Shown in pieces: positions 17,952 through 27,427 of a DNA stretch of 64,000 nt. Source of the stretch: an uncultured Lachnospiraceae bacterium (GTDB lineage: Bacteria > Bacillota > Clostridia > Lachnospirales > Lachnospiraceae); the NCBI GenBank assembly GCA_910585635.1, contig CAJUFE010000007.1, positions 1-64,000 on the forward strand, given 5' to 3'. Numbering within the stretch: position 1 is the stretch's first letter; every line of letters begins with the position of its first letter. Position numbers and translations under genes: made by a program. A model generated the notes under the pieces. The model saw only the letters and a program-made list of their open reading frames with translations, searched no databases and was not told where the DNA came from.

Positions 17952-18009
17952 CACGGAGGGATATCCGGATATCCCCGGCATTTCCGGCGGCCTGATCTCC
18001 GGCGGCCTG

Positions 18010-18116
18010 GCAAGGGGCTGTCGCAAAAGGCAGCTTATACACGGTATGTGGCTGTGACCGATCGGGTCAAAACGTCATATCCTGTATATAGCGGCTATTT
18101 TGCGGCAGCCCCTTGC
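18010..18116. repeat. MITE-like inverted repeat with GGGGCTGTCGCAAAA ends
   Basis: GCAAGGGGCTGTCGCAAAA (18010-18028) pairs with TTTTGCGGCAGCCCCTTGC (18098-18116), 18 of 19. The 69-base interior has no coding potential. Ends of the type GGGGCTGTC-CAAAA resemble terminal repeats of IS1182-like DDE elements, so a non-autonomous derivative is likely. It lies between two convergent genes. Confidence 0.6.
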
Positions 18117-18183
18117 GGCTGAGTGACGGACTATGTGTCTGTATCGATCTGAGGTGTTTTAGGATCGATATGTGCCATCTGGA

Positions 18184-19479
18184 CTATTTCGTATCATCCG
18201 TTACGGTCTGACCGGTCTGTTCCTGCGCATCGGCGGCCGGTGCTGTCTGTCCGCCAGCTCCTTGTCCGTAACCGGCAGCTGGACCTGTTGCCTGTCCGCC
18301 AGCTCCTTGTCCGTAACCGGCAGCTGGACCTGTTGCTCTGGCGGCCTGTTCCCGGGCCTTTCTGTAGGAAAAGAATGTCTTCTTAGCCTCGGTGGGCGCC
18401 TCCTCCTTTTTCTGTTTGTGCCGGATGATCATGCGGATCAGGCGGTAGGCGGCGAAGAAGAACAGCAGGAGGAAGATATAGGTGGGACTGTTGGACAAGA
18501 GGCCGATGAAGAAGGCGGTCAGGGCGGTCCCTAAGTCATTTAGGTTCCGGGCGAAGCCGCGCTGGATCTGCTGCCAGGGGGTCTCCGGCTCGGTGGGGCT
18601 TTCCAGATCGACCTCGGTGATATCCAGATAGACGGTGCTGTAGGTGACGGAGTTATCCATGTGGCGGAGCCGGGAGCCGATCGTCTCGATCTCGCTGGAG
18701 ACTTCGGTGAGCCGCTCCTCCAAAAGGATGATGGCTTCAGTGGTGTCGGCTTTGGCTAACAGCTCCCACAGGCGGTCCTGTTCCATCCGCAGGGTCTTTA
18801 AACGGCTTTCCATGTCGGAGTACTGCAGGGTGACGTCGCTGACGTTCTCGGAGCGGTAGGTCACGTTCCCGTCCGCCTCCACATAGGAGACAAAGGTGTT
18901 CAGCTTACCGGCAGGGATGCGCAGGACCATGGAGGCGTATTTCTTGGAAGGGCGGCCCATCTGCGTGATGCTGTTCCCGGAGATATCAGACTGCTCTGTG
19001 TAGCCTTCCAGCTGGCTGACCTTTGTCTGGATGGAGGTCAAAAGGTCGTCAAAGCTGGTGGTCTCTACCCGCAGCTCGATGTTGCGGATCAATTTGCGGT
19101 CCATGGGCAGCGTGGTGTCGGAGACTGCGGTCTGGGTCACACCGGATGAGTCCCCAGTATCGGCATCCTCCAAAGCGCCCTCGGGCACGGGGGCAGCCTT
19201 TTCCTGTGGGTAAGGAACAGCCGCGGCGGCTGCGGTGGTCTCGGCCGCGGCATCGTACATCCCGTTATCATAGTCGCCAGCGTAAAAGTCAACGCCATAG
19301 GCAGGGGCCTCCATCACCTCGGCCTCGCCCTCATAGTATCCCCTATCGTAGGACGCGGCGGCTGTCTCGGCCGCGGTCGAAGAGCCGCCTCCACAGCCGG
19401 TCAGGGCCATGGGCAGGGACAGGATCGACAACAGCGCCAGGGCATGCTGCCGAAGGGTCTTGTGGGTACCTTTTTTCAT
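18184..19479 (-). CDS. DUF4349 domain lipoprotein
   Basis: This 431-residue protein has a lipoprotein signal: basic MKKGTHKTLRQ, hydrophobic core and lipobox ALTGC with Cys29. A low-complexity Ala/Thr/Tyr-rich spacer follows. The DUF4349 domain spans about residues 125-345, with a coiled-coil segment (MESRLKTLRMEQDRLWELLAKA region) and a membrane helix near 335-355. Anchored by lipid at one end and a helix at the other, the domain would face outside. The C-terminal tail holds a 15-residue unit repeated twice. SD AAAGGAGGAG precedes the ATG. Function of DUF4349 is unknown; the neighbours are cell-envelope genes. Confidence 0.82.
   Translation of the reverse strand: MKKGTHKTLRQHALALLSILSLPMALTGCGGGSSTAAETAAASYDRGYYEGEAEVMEAPAYGVDFYAGDYDNGMYDAAAETTAAAAAVPYPQEKAAPVPEGALEDADTGDSSGVTQTAVSDTTLPMDRKLIRNIELRVETTSFDDLLTSIQTKVSQLEGYTEQSDISGNSITQMGRPSKKYASMVLRIPAGKLNTFVSYVEADGNVTYRSENVSDVTLQYSDMESRLKTLRMEQDRLWELLAKADTTEAIILLEERLTEVSSEIETIGSRLRHMDNSVTYSTVYLDITEVDLESPTEPETPWQQIQRGFARNLNDLGTALTAFFIGLLSNSPTYIFLLLFFFAAYRLIRMIIRHKQKKEEAPTEAKKTFFSYRKAREQAARATGPAAGYGQGAGGQATGPAAGYGQGAGGQTAPAADAQEQTGQTVTDDTK
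18246..18335 (-). repeat. 45-bp tandem repeat, two units, in the DUF4349 gene
   Basis: Two nearly identical 45-bp units (18246-18290 and 18291-18335) encode ATGPAAGYGQGAGGQ twice at the C-terminus of the protein. Confidence 0.85.
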
Positions 19480-19635
19480 AATATCTCCTCCTTTTCGGTC
19501 GTTGTACGACCATCCTTTCGGATACTTTGATGGTTTTATGGTAGCATGGGGGAGGCTTTTTTTGCAATGGCTTTAATGAAGGATTAAGATTTTGGGGAAA
19601 ACCTTAAGAAAATCGGGCTTTCCTAATAAAATCCA

Positions 19636-19665
19636 TTGTACCCGGCAGGGAAAATGTGTTATAAT
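19636..19665 (+). promoter_or_regulatory. Promoter of the L,D-transpeptidase gene
   Basis: TTGTAC (19636-19641), an 18-base spacer and an extended -10 TGTTATAAT ending at 19665. Confidence 0.75.
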
Positions 19666-19703
19666 CCCGTAAGAGTTCAAGAGGAGTGAGGGATGGAGGA
19701 TTT

Positions 19704-22148
19704 ATGAAAGAGATCGAGCACGACAAGAGCAGGCAGGACCTGGAAGGCCAGCTTGATGAGGATTACTACCTGGATGCAGATTTTGATGAGAGCATACTGG
19801 AGGAGGACCAGACGGACTGGGAGGATGATCTGGAGCTGGATGAGGATGCTTTCTGGGAAAAACAGGGAAGGCCCCGGGACGATGAGGACACTTTTGCTGA
19901 CGGGACCGGAGGCGATAGAAGAGAAGGAGCCGAGCAAGAGGCAGGAGAAGGACCCGGGAGAGAGACAGGAAAAGAGACCGGGAGCAAGGCAGGAGAAGAG
20001 AGCGGGAGCAAGGCAGGAGAAGAGACCGGGAGCCAGGCAGGAGAAGAGAGCGGGAGCAAGGCAAGAGAAGAGAACGGGAGTAGAGTAAGAGAAGAGCCAC
20101 AGGGTGAGACCAGACAAGATACAGAAGAAGAGCAGGCGCGGCGAGAGAGCAGAGGGCGGAGCACAGAGCCTGTGACAAAAGGAGTGGAAAAGATGGATAC
20201 ACAAGGAGCAGGCTCAAAAAAAGCCGGCGAGATCGATCTGGAGATGGGCGCCCCGAAGCCTGATGGGAAGGCTGGGAAGACAAAGGGGAAGGGGATCAAG
20301 ATCGCCTGCGGGACCGGTCTGGCCCTTCTTTTTGCGGGGGCCGCTTTTTATGTGGTGAAGGCCCAGAGTTATAAAGATGCCTTCTTTCCGAACACGGTGA
20401 TCAATGGTCAGGATGCGGAAGGGATGACGGTAGAGGATGTAAAGGACCGGATCGCCTCTGCATTAGAGGGCTATGAGATCCGACTGCTGGAGAGAAAGGG
20501 CCAGGAGCACAAGATCACAAAGGACGATATCGGCCTCCACACGGTCTTCGACGGGACCTTAGAGCAGATGATGGAGGCACAGAACCCCTATCTCTGGGGG
20601 CTTTCGTATTTCCGGGGGAGCGATTCCCAGGTGGATGCGGCAGTGGCCTATGATGAAGAGCAGTTCAAGACCTATGTGGACGGCCTTGAGATCTTTGACC
20701 CAAGCTATGTGCAGCCTTATGTAGCGGCCTACCTCTCGGATTATATCCAGGGGCAGGGCTATGAGATCGTGCCGGAGGATCCGGGTACGGCGGTGGATAA
20801 GGAGAAGTTCACCGAGGCGCTGTCGGGAGCGGTCCTTGGCTTAGAGGAGGAGCTGCCCTTGGATGAGGCCGGCTGCTATGAGCGATATGCCGCCGAGGAG
20901 CCGGATCCGATGCTGGTGGAGCAGCGGGACAAGATGAACCGCTATGCTACCATGGAGGTCACCTATACCTTTGGCAGCCAGCAGGAGATCTTGAACGGGG
21001 ACGATATCCATCAATGGGTATCCTTTGACCAGGCCGACCAGCTGGTGGTAGACCAGGAGATGGTCCAGGCCTATGTAAAGAGTCTGGCGGAAAAGTATGA
21101 TACAGCATATACCACCAGGAAATTCGCCACCAGCTATGGCACCGAGGTAGAGGTGACCGGGGCTTATGGCTGGAAGATCGATCAGGAGGAGGAGGCTAAG
21201 GAGCTGTCCGCGGTCATCGCCTCCGGGGAGAGCCAGACGAGACAGCCGGTATGGTCCCAGGAGGGAGCAGGCTTTGACGGGAAGGATTACGGCGATACTT
21301 ACGCGGAGGTCAATCTGACCGCCCAGCACATGATCTTATATAAGGACGGGCAAAAGCTGATGGAGTCTGATTTTGTGTCGGGTAATGTGGCCAGAGGCCA
21401 TACCACGCCGCCCGGTATCTTCAGTATTACATATAAGCAGCGGGATGCGGTGCTGCGAGGACCGGGTTATGCCAGCCCGGTGAAGTTCTGGATGCCCTTT
21501 AACCGGGGGATCGGCTTCCACGACGCCAGCTGGCGAGGCACCTTTGGCGGCAGCATCTACAGGACCAACGGTTCCCACGGCTGCATCAATATGCCCTATC
21601 AGGCGGCCAAGACCTTATTTGAAAATATCTATGCCGGGATGCCGGTGATCTGCTATAACCAGGACGGTACAGGGAGCACGAAGAGCACCGCCGCTTCTGG
21701 TTCCGGAGGCGGCTCCTCCAGGAGCGCCCAGGCGGCCCCCGCCGCCCAGCCGGCGGCCGTACCGGCAGTCGTCCCTGTTCCGCTCCCGGAGCCGGCGCCG
21801 ACCGAAACGGCCCAGCCCGCACCGGAGGCACCGGACACGGAGGCTCCCGCCACAGAGACCCAGCCCATCCAGCTGGGCCCCGGTTATCAGCCATCTACAG
21901 AGGCCCCCACCTATGCGGGCCCCGGCGGTGACCCTGCGCCCGCCCCCACGGAGGCCCCGGCAGAAGCTCCGGCCCCCGCGCCGGCAGAGACCCCGGCCCC
22001 TGCGCCTGCAGAAGCCCCGGCCCCCGCGCCGGCAGAGACTCCAGCTCCTGCGCCTGCAGAAGCCCCGGCCCCTGCGCCAGCGGAGGCTCCAGCTCCTGCG
22101 CCTGCAGAAGCCCCGGCTCCCGCCCCGGCAGAAGCCGCAGGTGTATGA
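19704..22148 (+). CDS. Membrane-anchored L,D-transpeptidase with repeat-rich ends
   Basis: This 814-residue protein makes 3-3 cross-links or anchors in peptidoglycan, judging from its YkuD domain: the catalytic motif SHGCIN has His625 and Cys627. A very acidic cytoplasmic N-terminal region contains four 8-residue repeats (GSKAGEES type, encoded at 19980-20075). One membrane helix lies at about residues 200-220. The extracellular part has a PG_binding_4-like region, then YkuD to about residue 650, then a Pro/Ala-rich tail with PAPAPAEA repeats. ATG 19704 follows GGAGGA closely; a GTG at 19686 has no proper SD. The long tail could span the wall. Confidence 0.88.
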   Translation: MKEIEHDKSRQDLEGQLDEDYYLDADFDESILEEDQTDWEDDLELDEDAFWEKQGRPRDDEDTFADGTGGDRREGAEQEAGEGPGRETGKETGSKAGEESGSKAGEETGSQAGEESGSKAREENGSRVREEPQGETRQDTEEEQARRESRGRSTEPVTKGVEKMDTQGAGSKKAGEIDLEMGAPKPDGKAGKTKGKGIKIACGTGLALLFAGAAFYVVKAQSYKDAFFPNTVINGQDAEGMTVEDVKDRIASALEGYEIRLLERKGQEHKITKDDIGLHTVFDGTLEQMMEAQNPYLWGLSYFRGSDSQVDAAVAYDEEQFKTYVDGLEIFDPSYVQPYVAAYLSDYIQGQGYEIVPEDPGTAVDKEKFTEALSGAVLGLEEELPLDEAGCYERYAAEEPDPMLVEQRDKMNRYATMEVTYTFGSQQEILNGDDIHQWVSFDQADQLVVDQEMVQAYVKSLAEKYDTAYTTRKFATSYGTEVEVTGAYGWKIDQEEEAKELSAVIASGESQTRQPVWSQEGAGFDGKDYGDTYAEVNLTAQHMILYKDGQKLMESDFVSGNVARGHTTPPGIFSITYKQRDAVLRGPGYASPVKFWMPFNRGIGFHDASWRGTFGGSIYRTNGSHGCINMPYQAAKTLFENIYAGMPVICYNQDGTGSTKSTAASGSGGGSSRSAQAAPAAQPAAVPAVVPVPLPEPAPTETAQPAPEAPDTEAPATETQPIQLGPGYQPSTEAPTYAGPGGDPAPAPTEAPAEAPAPAPAETPAPAPAEAPAPAPAETPAPAPAEAPAPAPAEAPAPAPAEAPAPAPAEAAGV

Positions 22149-22221
22149 CGAGAGGAGCAGGATGTGTACTGCTTTTCACACGTTAGTTGACGGATGGAGA
22201 GGACCGGTCATAAGGTTGACC

Positions 22222-22283
22222 AGTTAAAGTAGGGCAGGGAGGGTCCTTTTGTGACAGGACCCTCCCGCAGCGGACCCTTTGCG
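22222..22283 (+). repeat. Dispersed hairpin repeat, copy D (minimal form)
   Basis: GGGAGGGTCCT (22237-22247) pairs perfectly with AGGACCCTCCC (22256-22266) around an 8-base loop. The flanks CAGTTAAAGTAG and GCAGCGGACCCTTTGC match those of the larger copies, so this is a reduced member of the same family with its own arm sequence. Confidence 0.75.
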
Positions 22284-22310
22284 ATCGTTTTTTGCAGGAG
22301 GCATTATCGT

Positions 22311-23390
22311 ATGAGCGGTAAGAGAGACCGGCTTTACTTCGAGGCGATGCGGATCCTCGCCTGCTTTTTTGTCATCTTTAACCACACGGAGGTGGAAGGC
22401 TTTTTCCTTTACCTGGAACAGGAGCAGACCAGCCTCCGTTTTTGGTGGTATCTTTTGGTCTCGGTGGTGTGTAAATTTTCTGTCCCCCTTTTTTTTGCGG
22501 TCTCGGGGGCTCTGCTCCTGGTAAAAGAGGAACCGGTGAAGGATATCTGGGTGAAACGGATCGGGAAGATCGCGGCAGACCTGCTGCTCTTTTCCTTCGG
22601 GATCTATCTGTGGGAGGTGCTGCGGGGCCGCCAGGTCTTTTCTCTGCGGACCTTTTTCATCTATCTGTACGCATTTGAGTGGAACCCGCCCTACTGGTAT
22701 CTGTACGCCTTCATCCCCTTCCTGATGAGCCTGCCCCTTTTAAGGCCCCTGGTGAAAAACCTGCCGGATCGGGCCTTTCTCTATATGTTCGGGCTGGCGC
22801 TTATTTTTGACGGGATCCTTCCGGTGGCAGAATACGTTGCCTGGAAAGGGCAGATCACCTTGAACGGGAACCTGCGGACAGGCTGGCTGACCAGCAATAT
22901 CGTGCTGTATCCCTGCCTGGGCTATTTTTTAGAGTATCGTGTGGATATCCGGACCTGTAAAAGGAAGCTTATAGGGCTTTGGAGCCTGAACATCCTCACC
23001 CTTCTTTTGACCGGCTATATGACCTGCTATGAGGCCAGGGTGACAGGGCTGTGGGATGAGTGGACGACCCAGACCTTTTTTAACGCCTTTGTCATGATCG
23101 ACTGTGCGGCTGTTTTCCTTACGGTCAAATATCTGTTCACCAGATATAAGCTCCCAGGGGCGGCAGGCCGCCTGATGGCCTCTGTGGGAAGCTGTACCTT
23201 TGGGATCTATCTGATCCATATCCATGTGCTGCGGAAGGTCCGTCTCTCCGGGATCGGGGATCTGCTGCGGGAGAGTTGGGGGCTGGATGCCATGATAACG
23301 GCCTTTATCCTGTGCGCCCTCACCATGGCGGCCGCTTATGTGCCGATCTTGCTCCTAAAACGGCTCCCAGTGCTCAAAAAGCTGCTCTAG
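22311..23390 (+). CDS. Acyltransferase family 3 membrane protein
   Basis: This 359-residue integral membrane protein matches the OafA/YrhL acyltransferase-3 family: an N-terminal RLYFEAMRILACFFVIFNHTE-type segment (split around the conserved His of FNHTE) and about ten membrane helices. Such proteins acetylate or succinylate sugars of the envelope or exopolysaccharide. ATG 22311 is preferred because GGAGG lies 9 bases upstream; the longer frame would run into the hairpin repeat. It lies between a transpeptidase and an LCP protein, consistent with envelope modification. The acceptor is unknown. Confidence 0.85.
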   Translation: MSGKRDRLYFEAMRILACFFVIFNHTEVEGFFLYLEQEQTSLRFWWYLLVSVVCKFSVPLFFAVSGALLLVKEEPVKDIWVKRIGKIAADLLLFSFGIYLWEVLRGRQVFSLRTFFIYLYAFEWNPPYWYLYAFIPFLMSLPLLRPLVKNLPDRAFLYMFGLALIFDGILPVAEYVAWKGQITLNGNLRTGWLTSNIVLYPCLGYFLEYRVDIRTCKRKLIGLWSLNILTLLLTGYMTCYEARVTGLWDEWTTQTFFNAFVMIDCAAVFLTVKYLFTRYKLPGAAGRLMASVGSCTFGIYLIHIHVLRKVRLSGIGDLLRESWGLDAMITAFILCALTMAAAYVPILLLKRLPVLKKLL

Positions 23391-23436
23391 ATCGCATTTT
23401 TTTATAAACAAGAAATACTTTTGTAAGAAAATCGTC

Positions 23437-23465
23437 AGGATCTGTATGAGAACCTTTGTTATAAT
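23437..23465 (+). promoter_or_regulatory. Extended -10 promoter of the LCP gene
   Basis: TGTTATAAT ends at 23465. No good -35 is visible at 17-18 bases. The same extended -10 sequence drives the L,D-transpeptidase gene. Confidence 0.55.
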
Positions 23466-23533
23466 ACAGAGTGGACATTTTTTAGCAGTAAGGGCTGTAA
23501 TGGGAGGAGAAATGGATAACAGGAGGTACTTCT

Positions 23534-25432
23534 ATGAGTATCGATAAAAACAGCAGAGCTGCCCGACAGATGCAGAGCCGCGGGAGGAGACCGGTGCGGC
23601 GAAAGAAGAAAAAGAGGCTGGCTGTGTGGAAAAAGGTCATGTTGGTCCTGGGGCTGTTGGTGATCGGTGTGACCAGCGGCCTGATCTACTATGTGAGCCG
23701 CATCTGGAACATGACGACAGATCTGGATGTGAACATGGAGGAGATCACGGTCAACCCCAACCTGGATATCGAGACGGAGACCATACAGAAGGGCTTCTGG
23801 AAGATAGCCGTTTTTGGCGTGGATTCCACAGACGGCAATATCGGAAAAGGGGCTAACTCGGATGTGATCATCATCTGCAGCGTGAACCGGGAGAACGGCG
23901 AGATCAAGATGGTCAGTGTGTACCGGGATACCTATCTGAAGGTGGGAGAGAAGAACCCTTATCGAAAGATTAATGAGGCCTATGCCAGGGGAGGCCCTGA
24001 GCAAGCTATGAAGGCATTAAATGAGAACCTGGATATCGCTGTGGACGATTTCGTCGCCGTGAACTGGAAGGCGGTGGCGGATGGGATCAATATCCTGGGC
24101 GGTGTGGATATCGAAGTCACGGAGGCAGAGTTCAAGCAGATCAACGGCTATATCACATCAGTAGCGGAGAACACGGGGATCTATTCCGAGCATCTGAAAA
24201 AGCCGGGCTTCCAGCATCTGGACGGCGTACAGGCGGTAGCCTACTGCCGTCTGCGGAAGATGGACACCGATTTCCAGAGGACCCAGCGGCAGCGGGCGGT
24301 AATCTCCCAGTGTCTGGAAAAGGCGAAGAAGGTCAACTTGAGCGTTCTGAACGCGATCATCGAGATCTGCCTTCCCCAGGTGGGACACAGTCTGGAGGCC
24401 GGGGATCTTTTAGAGATGGCCAGAGGGATCAGCCGGTATAACCTGGGCGAAACAGCCGGTTTCCCCTTCGATCTGAAGATACAGGACATAGGGAAGCTGG
24501 ATTGTGTGGTCCCAGACACTTTGGAATCTAATGTGATCAAGCTCCATCAGTTCCTTTTTGGCACTGAAGAGTATAAGCCCTCCAGTCAGGTAAAGCGGAT
24601 CAGCGAGGATATCGCCTATAACAGTGCCAAGCAGGCCGATTCCGGCGAAGAGGTCCGTCAGGAGGATATGGAGAAGATGACCTCTTCCTCCGGCGATACA
24701 AAAGAGCGGGAGGAGACCGAGGCAGAGGAAAGCTCTGCCCAGGAGAGCACCTCCGCCACGCAGGAGCCGGAGACGGACGAGTTTGGGAATGTGATCGAGA
24801 GCAGCACCAGCCCGGAAGGAGAGACCAGCGAGCCTGCAGAGGGAGAAGACCCGGCCACCCAGTCGGATGAGTATGTCCCCCCGGATCAGCTGATCAACGA
24901 CCCCGGTCTGCGCGTGCCCACAGAAGCGGAAGTAGGTCCAGGCGGCAGAGATCCCAGGGACCCCGAAGGACCCGGCTCTCCCACCACCAGCCATCCAGGC
25001 TCCAACGGGACCTACGGCCCCGGCCAGTCTACCATCCCCGGTGTCAACCGCGGCACAGATACCCCTGGCGGTAACCCAGGGAGCGGGACCGGGACTGGCA
25101 GCGGCAGCGGAACAGGCACCGGTTCGGGAACTGGTACCGGCAGCGGTAGCGGAACAGGCACCGGTTCGGGAACTGGTACCGGCAGCGGTAGCGGAACAGG
25201 CGTCGGCTCGGGAACTGGTACCGGTACGGGCATCGGAAATGGCAGCGGAACAGGTACCGGGACAGGGAGCGGAGCAGGTACCGGCTCAGGAAATGGCACC
25301 GGCACCATCAGCCCGGGATCCCCAGGCGTCTCCACCACGAACCCCAGCGGGATCACGGTATACGATAACCGCCCCGTGACCCCCACCACCGAACCCACCG
25401 GCATCGAAGCCGGCCCAGGCTTCGGCCAGTAG
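23534..25432 (+). CDS. LytR-CpsA-Psr family protein with Gly/Ser/Thr-rich tail
   Basis: This 632-residue protein belongs to the LCP family that ligates teichoic acids or polysaccharides to peptidoglycan. A basic N-terminus (RRKKKKR) and one membrane helix (about 35-57) precede the extracellular LCP domain, with FGVDSTDG near residue 95, SVYRDTYL near 130, and the QRTQRQRAVI arginine motif near 255. After about residue 370 the protein becomes a disordered acidic region and then a tail of GTGSGSGTG repeats (25081-25310). The tail is unusual in length for an LCP protein and may cross the wall. SD ACAGGAGG precedes ATG. A strong terminator follows. Confidence 0.9.
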   Translation: MSIDKNSRAARQMQSRGRRPVRRKKKKRLAVWKKVMLVLGLLVIGVTSGLIYYVSRIWNMTTDLDVNMEEITVNPNLDIETETIQKGFWKIAVFGVDSTDGNIGKGANSDVIIICSVNRENGEIKMVSVYRDTYLKVGEKNPYRKINEAYARGGPEQAMKALNENLDIAVDDFVAVNWKAVADGINILGGVDIEVTEAEFKQINGYITSVAENTGIYSEHLKKPGFQHLDGVQAVAYCRLRKMDTDFQRTQRQRAVISQCLEKAKKVNLSVLNAIIEICLPQVGHSLEAGDLLEMARGISRYNLGETAGFPFDLKIQDIGKLDCVVPDTLESNVIKLHQFLFGTEEYKPSSQVKRISEDIAYNSAKQADSGEEVRQEDMEKMTSSSGDTKEREETEAEESSAQESTSATQEPETDEFGNVIESSTSPEGETSEPAEGEDPATQSDEYVPPDQLINDPGLRVPTEAEVGPGGRDPRDPEGPGSPTTSHPGSNGTYGPGQSTIPGVNRGTDTPGGNPGSGTGTGSGSGTGTGSGTGTGSGSGTGTGSGTGTGSGSGTGVGSGTGTGTGIGNGSGTGTGTGSGAGTGSGNGTGTISPGSPGVSTTNPSGITVYDNRPVTPTTEPTGIEAGPGFGQ

Positions 25433-25499
25433 GATCATCCGCGACCAGTAGGATCTGCAACCCGCCCAGAGGGCAGGGGCAGACACAAAACGAGAAACG

Positions 25500-25547
25500 A
25501 AAAAGCGCCATAGGACAGCTCCAGAAGAGCCCACTATGGCGCTTTTT
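25500..25547. terminator. Bidirectional intrinsic terminator after the LCP gene
   Basis: AAAAAGCGCCATAG (25500-25513) pairs perfectly with CTATGGCGCTTTTT (25534-25547), giving U-runs on both strands. Confidence 0.9.
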
Positions 25548-25587
25548 ACCGATCAACCTAAAAGAACGTCCAACCAAAAGAACAGCC

Positions 25588-25812
25588 AACTAAAGCAGCG
25601 GAGGGAGGGGCATGTCACATAAAGGACCCTAGCGGAACGTCGGTGCTTGGCGACGCATTGAACACTTGGTGAGGTCTTTCCGAACCTAGTGTGAAAGCGG
25701 ATACTCGGAACGAAGTGGAGAGTATCATCAGAGCCTAGCATCCGCTACGTTACGGTCGGAGCGAGAGCGTGTCCTGTTGTGACATGCCCCTCCCGCAGCG
25801 GACCCTCTGCGA
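25588..25812 (+). repeat. Dispersed hairpin repeat, copy E (long form)
   Basis: GGGAGGGGCATGTCACA (25603-25619) pairs perfectly with TGTGACATGCCCCTCCC (25778-25794). The interior shares AGCGGAACGTCGGTGCTTGG and CGGAGCGAGAGCG with copy B but carries about 80 extra bases (from about 25655 to 25731). Flanks AACTAAAGCAG and GCAGCGGACCCTCTGCGAC match the family. Confidence 0.8.
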
Positions 25813-25896
25813 CATATCCATAAGGAATACATCCCAACATGAGCGTGAACAATACCGCTCCCCCCCTTTCTTTTTCAAGGTGTTCCCTCCTCCCGA

Positions 25897-26004
25897 TTGA
25901 CAAACGCCCCCGAAACTGCTATATTTTTGTGCAGGTGAGCGTTAGACACTCTCGAAAAACTCCCCTGCCCCCAACCCATGCGCGGCCTGGCGGCAAGAGT
26001 TTTT
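25897..26004 (+). promoter_or_regulatory. glnA promoter with leader hairpin
   Basis: TTGACA (25897-25902), a 17-base spacer and TATATT (25920-25925). In the leader AAAAACTC (25955-25962) plus TGCC (25966-25969) can pair with GGCA (25992-25995) plus GAGTTTTT (25997-26004), leaving Us at the end of the stem, a possible terminator ahead of the SD. The operon encodes an ANTAR protein, a class of RNA-binding antiterminator. Confidence 0.6.
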
Positions 26005-26036
26005 GGAGCGCTCTGTCAATGGAGGGAAGAGAGATC

Positions 26037-27380
26037 ATGAGCAAGTACGATAAAGAGGATATTTTGCGTTTAGCCAGGGAGGAGGACGTAGAGTTCATCC
26101 GCCTCCAGTTTACCGACATCTTCGGGATGTTGAAAAATGTAGCGGTGACCTCCAGCCAGCTGGAAAAGGCTCTGGATGACCGCTGTATGTTCGACGGTTC
26201 TTCCATCGAGGGCTTTGTGCGGGATGATGAGACCGATATGTATCTGCATCCGGATCTGGATACCTTTGAGATCTTTCCCTGGCGGCCCCAGCAGGGGAAG
26301 GTGGCCCGTCTGATCTGTGATGTACACCGCCCCAATGGGAGTCCCTTTGAGGGCGATCCCCGTTATGTGCTGAGAAAGGCCCTGAAGCATGCCAAGGACT
26401 TAGGCTACGACCTCTATGTGGGACCGGAGTGTGAATTCTTCCTGTTCCATCTGGATGATGAAGGGCTGCCTACGATGATCACCCATGAGAAAGCCGGATA
26501 TTTTGACGTAGGTCCTCTGGACTTAGCGGAGAATGTGCGCAGGGATATCGTCCTGAACTTAGAGGAGATGGGCTTTGAGGTCGAGGCATCCCACCATGAG
26601 CTGGCACCGGCCCAGCATGAGATCGACTTTCATTACAGTACAGGATTAGCCACGGCAGATAATATCATGACCTTCAAGATGGCGGTGAAGACCATCGCAA
26701 AGCGCCACGGCCTCCATGCCACCTTTATGCCAAAGCCGAGGGAGGGGGTCAATGGCTCCGGTATGCACATCAATCTGTCTCTTTTTGACGAGAAGGGGCA
26801 GAACGTGTTCGAGGATAAAAAGGATGTAAAGGGATGGGGCCTCAGCAAGACGGCCTACCGGTTCATGGCAGGCGTGCTGGCCCATATCGAGGGCATGGCC
26901 TTGCTGACCAACCCCCTGGTCAATTCCTACAAGCGGCTGATCCCCGGCTATGACGCCCCGATCTATACCGCCTGGACCCCCTCGGCCAGCAAGAGCTGTG
27001 TGATGCGGATCCCCACTGCCCGGGGACAGAACACCCGGATCGAGCTCAGGAGCCCGGATTCGGCCATGAACCCCTATCTGGCTCTGGCGGCGATCCTGGA
27101 GGCGGGGCTGGACGGCATCGAGCACCCTGCGGAGCTGCCCGCGCCGGTGATGAGCAATCTGTACCGTATGCCGGAAGAGAAGAGGAGAGCCATGTCGATC
27201 AGGCAGATCCCCAATACCCTTGGGCGGGCGATCGAGGCATTTGAAGCCGATCCATTTATCCGCCGGGTGTTAGGCCAGCACATCTACAGCAAGTATCTGG
27301 AGGCGAAGAAGGGAGAATGGCAGGAGTTCCGGGCCCAGGTCACCGACTGGGAGGTAGGCCAGTACCTGTATAAATATTGA
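26037..27380 (+). CDS. glnA: Glutamine synthetase, type I
   Basis: This 447-residue enzyme makes glutamine from glutamate, ammonia and ATP. It has the beta-grasp N-terminal domain with FMFDGSSIEGF-type segment (MFDGSSIEGF), the metal and ATP motifs GPECEFFLF, and NGSGMHINLS near residue 240. The C-terminus lacks the adenylylation tyrosine region of proteobacterial GSI-beta enzymes and the length fits GSI-alpha. ATG 26037 is used because GGAGGGAAGAG lies upstream and the promoter at 25897-25925 excludes the longer frame from 25839. The ANTAR gene follows after 47 bases, forming a two-gene nitrogen unit. Confidence 0.96.
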   Translation: MSKYDKEDILRLAREEDVEFIRLQFTDIFGMLKNVAVTSSQLEKALDDRCMFDGSSIEGFVRDDETDMYLHPDLDTFEIFPWRPQQGKVARLICDVHRPNGSPFEGDPRYVLRKALKHAKDLGYDLYVGPECEFFLFHLDDEGLPTMITHEKAGYFDVGPLDLAENVRRDIVLNLEEMGFEVEASHHELAPAQHEIDFHYSTGLATADNIMTFKMAVKTIAKRHGLHATFMPKPREGVNGSGMHINLSLFDEKGQNVFEDKKDVKGWGLSKTAYRFMAGVLAHIEGMALLTNPLVNSYKRLIPGYDAPIYTAWTPSASKSCVMRIPTARGQNTRIELRSPDSAMNPYLALAAILEAGLDGIEHPAELPAPVMSNLYRMPEEKRRAMSIRQIPNTLGRAIEAFEADPFIRRVLGQHIYSKYLEAKKGEWQEFRAQVTDWEVGQYLYKY

Positions 27381-27427
27381 TCCACAGTTTCTGGGGTCCC
27401 GGTCCGGAGAAAGGGGGTGGTCGGTCG

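Noticed and set aside
21892..25331. CRISPR-like repeat arrays in Pro/Ala and Gly/Ser/Thr tails
   Set aside because: The repeats are in frame, contiguous and codon-periodic, without unique spacers. They are protein tails of the L,D-transpeptidase and LCP genes.
25839..26036. N-terminal extension of glutamine synthetase
   Set aside because: The extension contains the promoter TTGACA-17-TATATT and the leader hairpin, and the ATG at 26037 has an SD and the family N-terminus.
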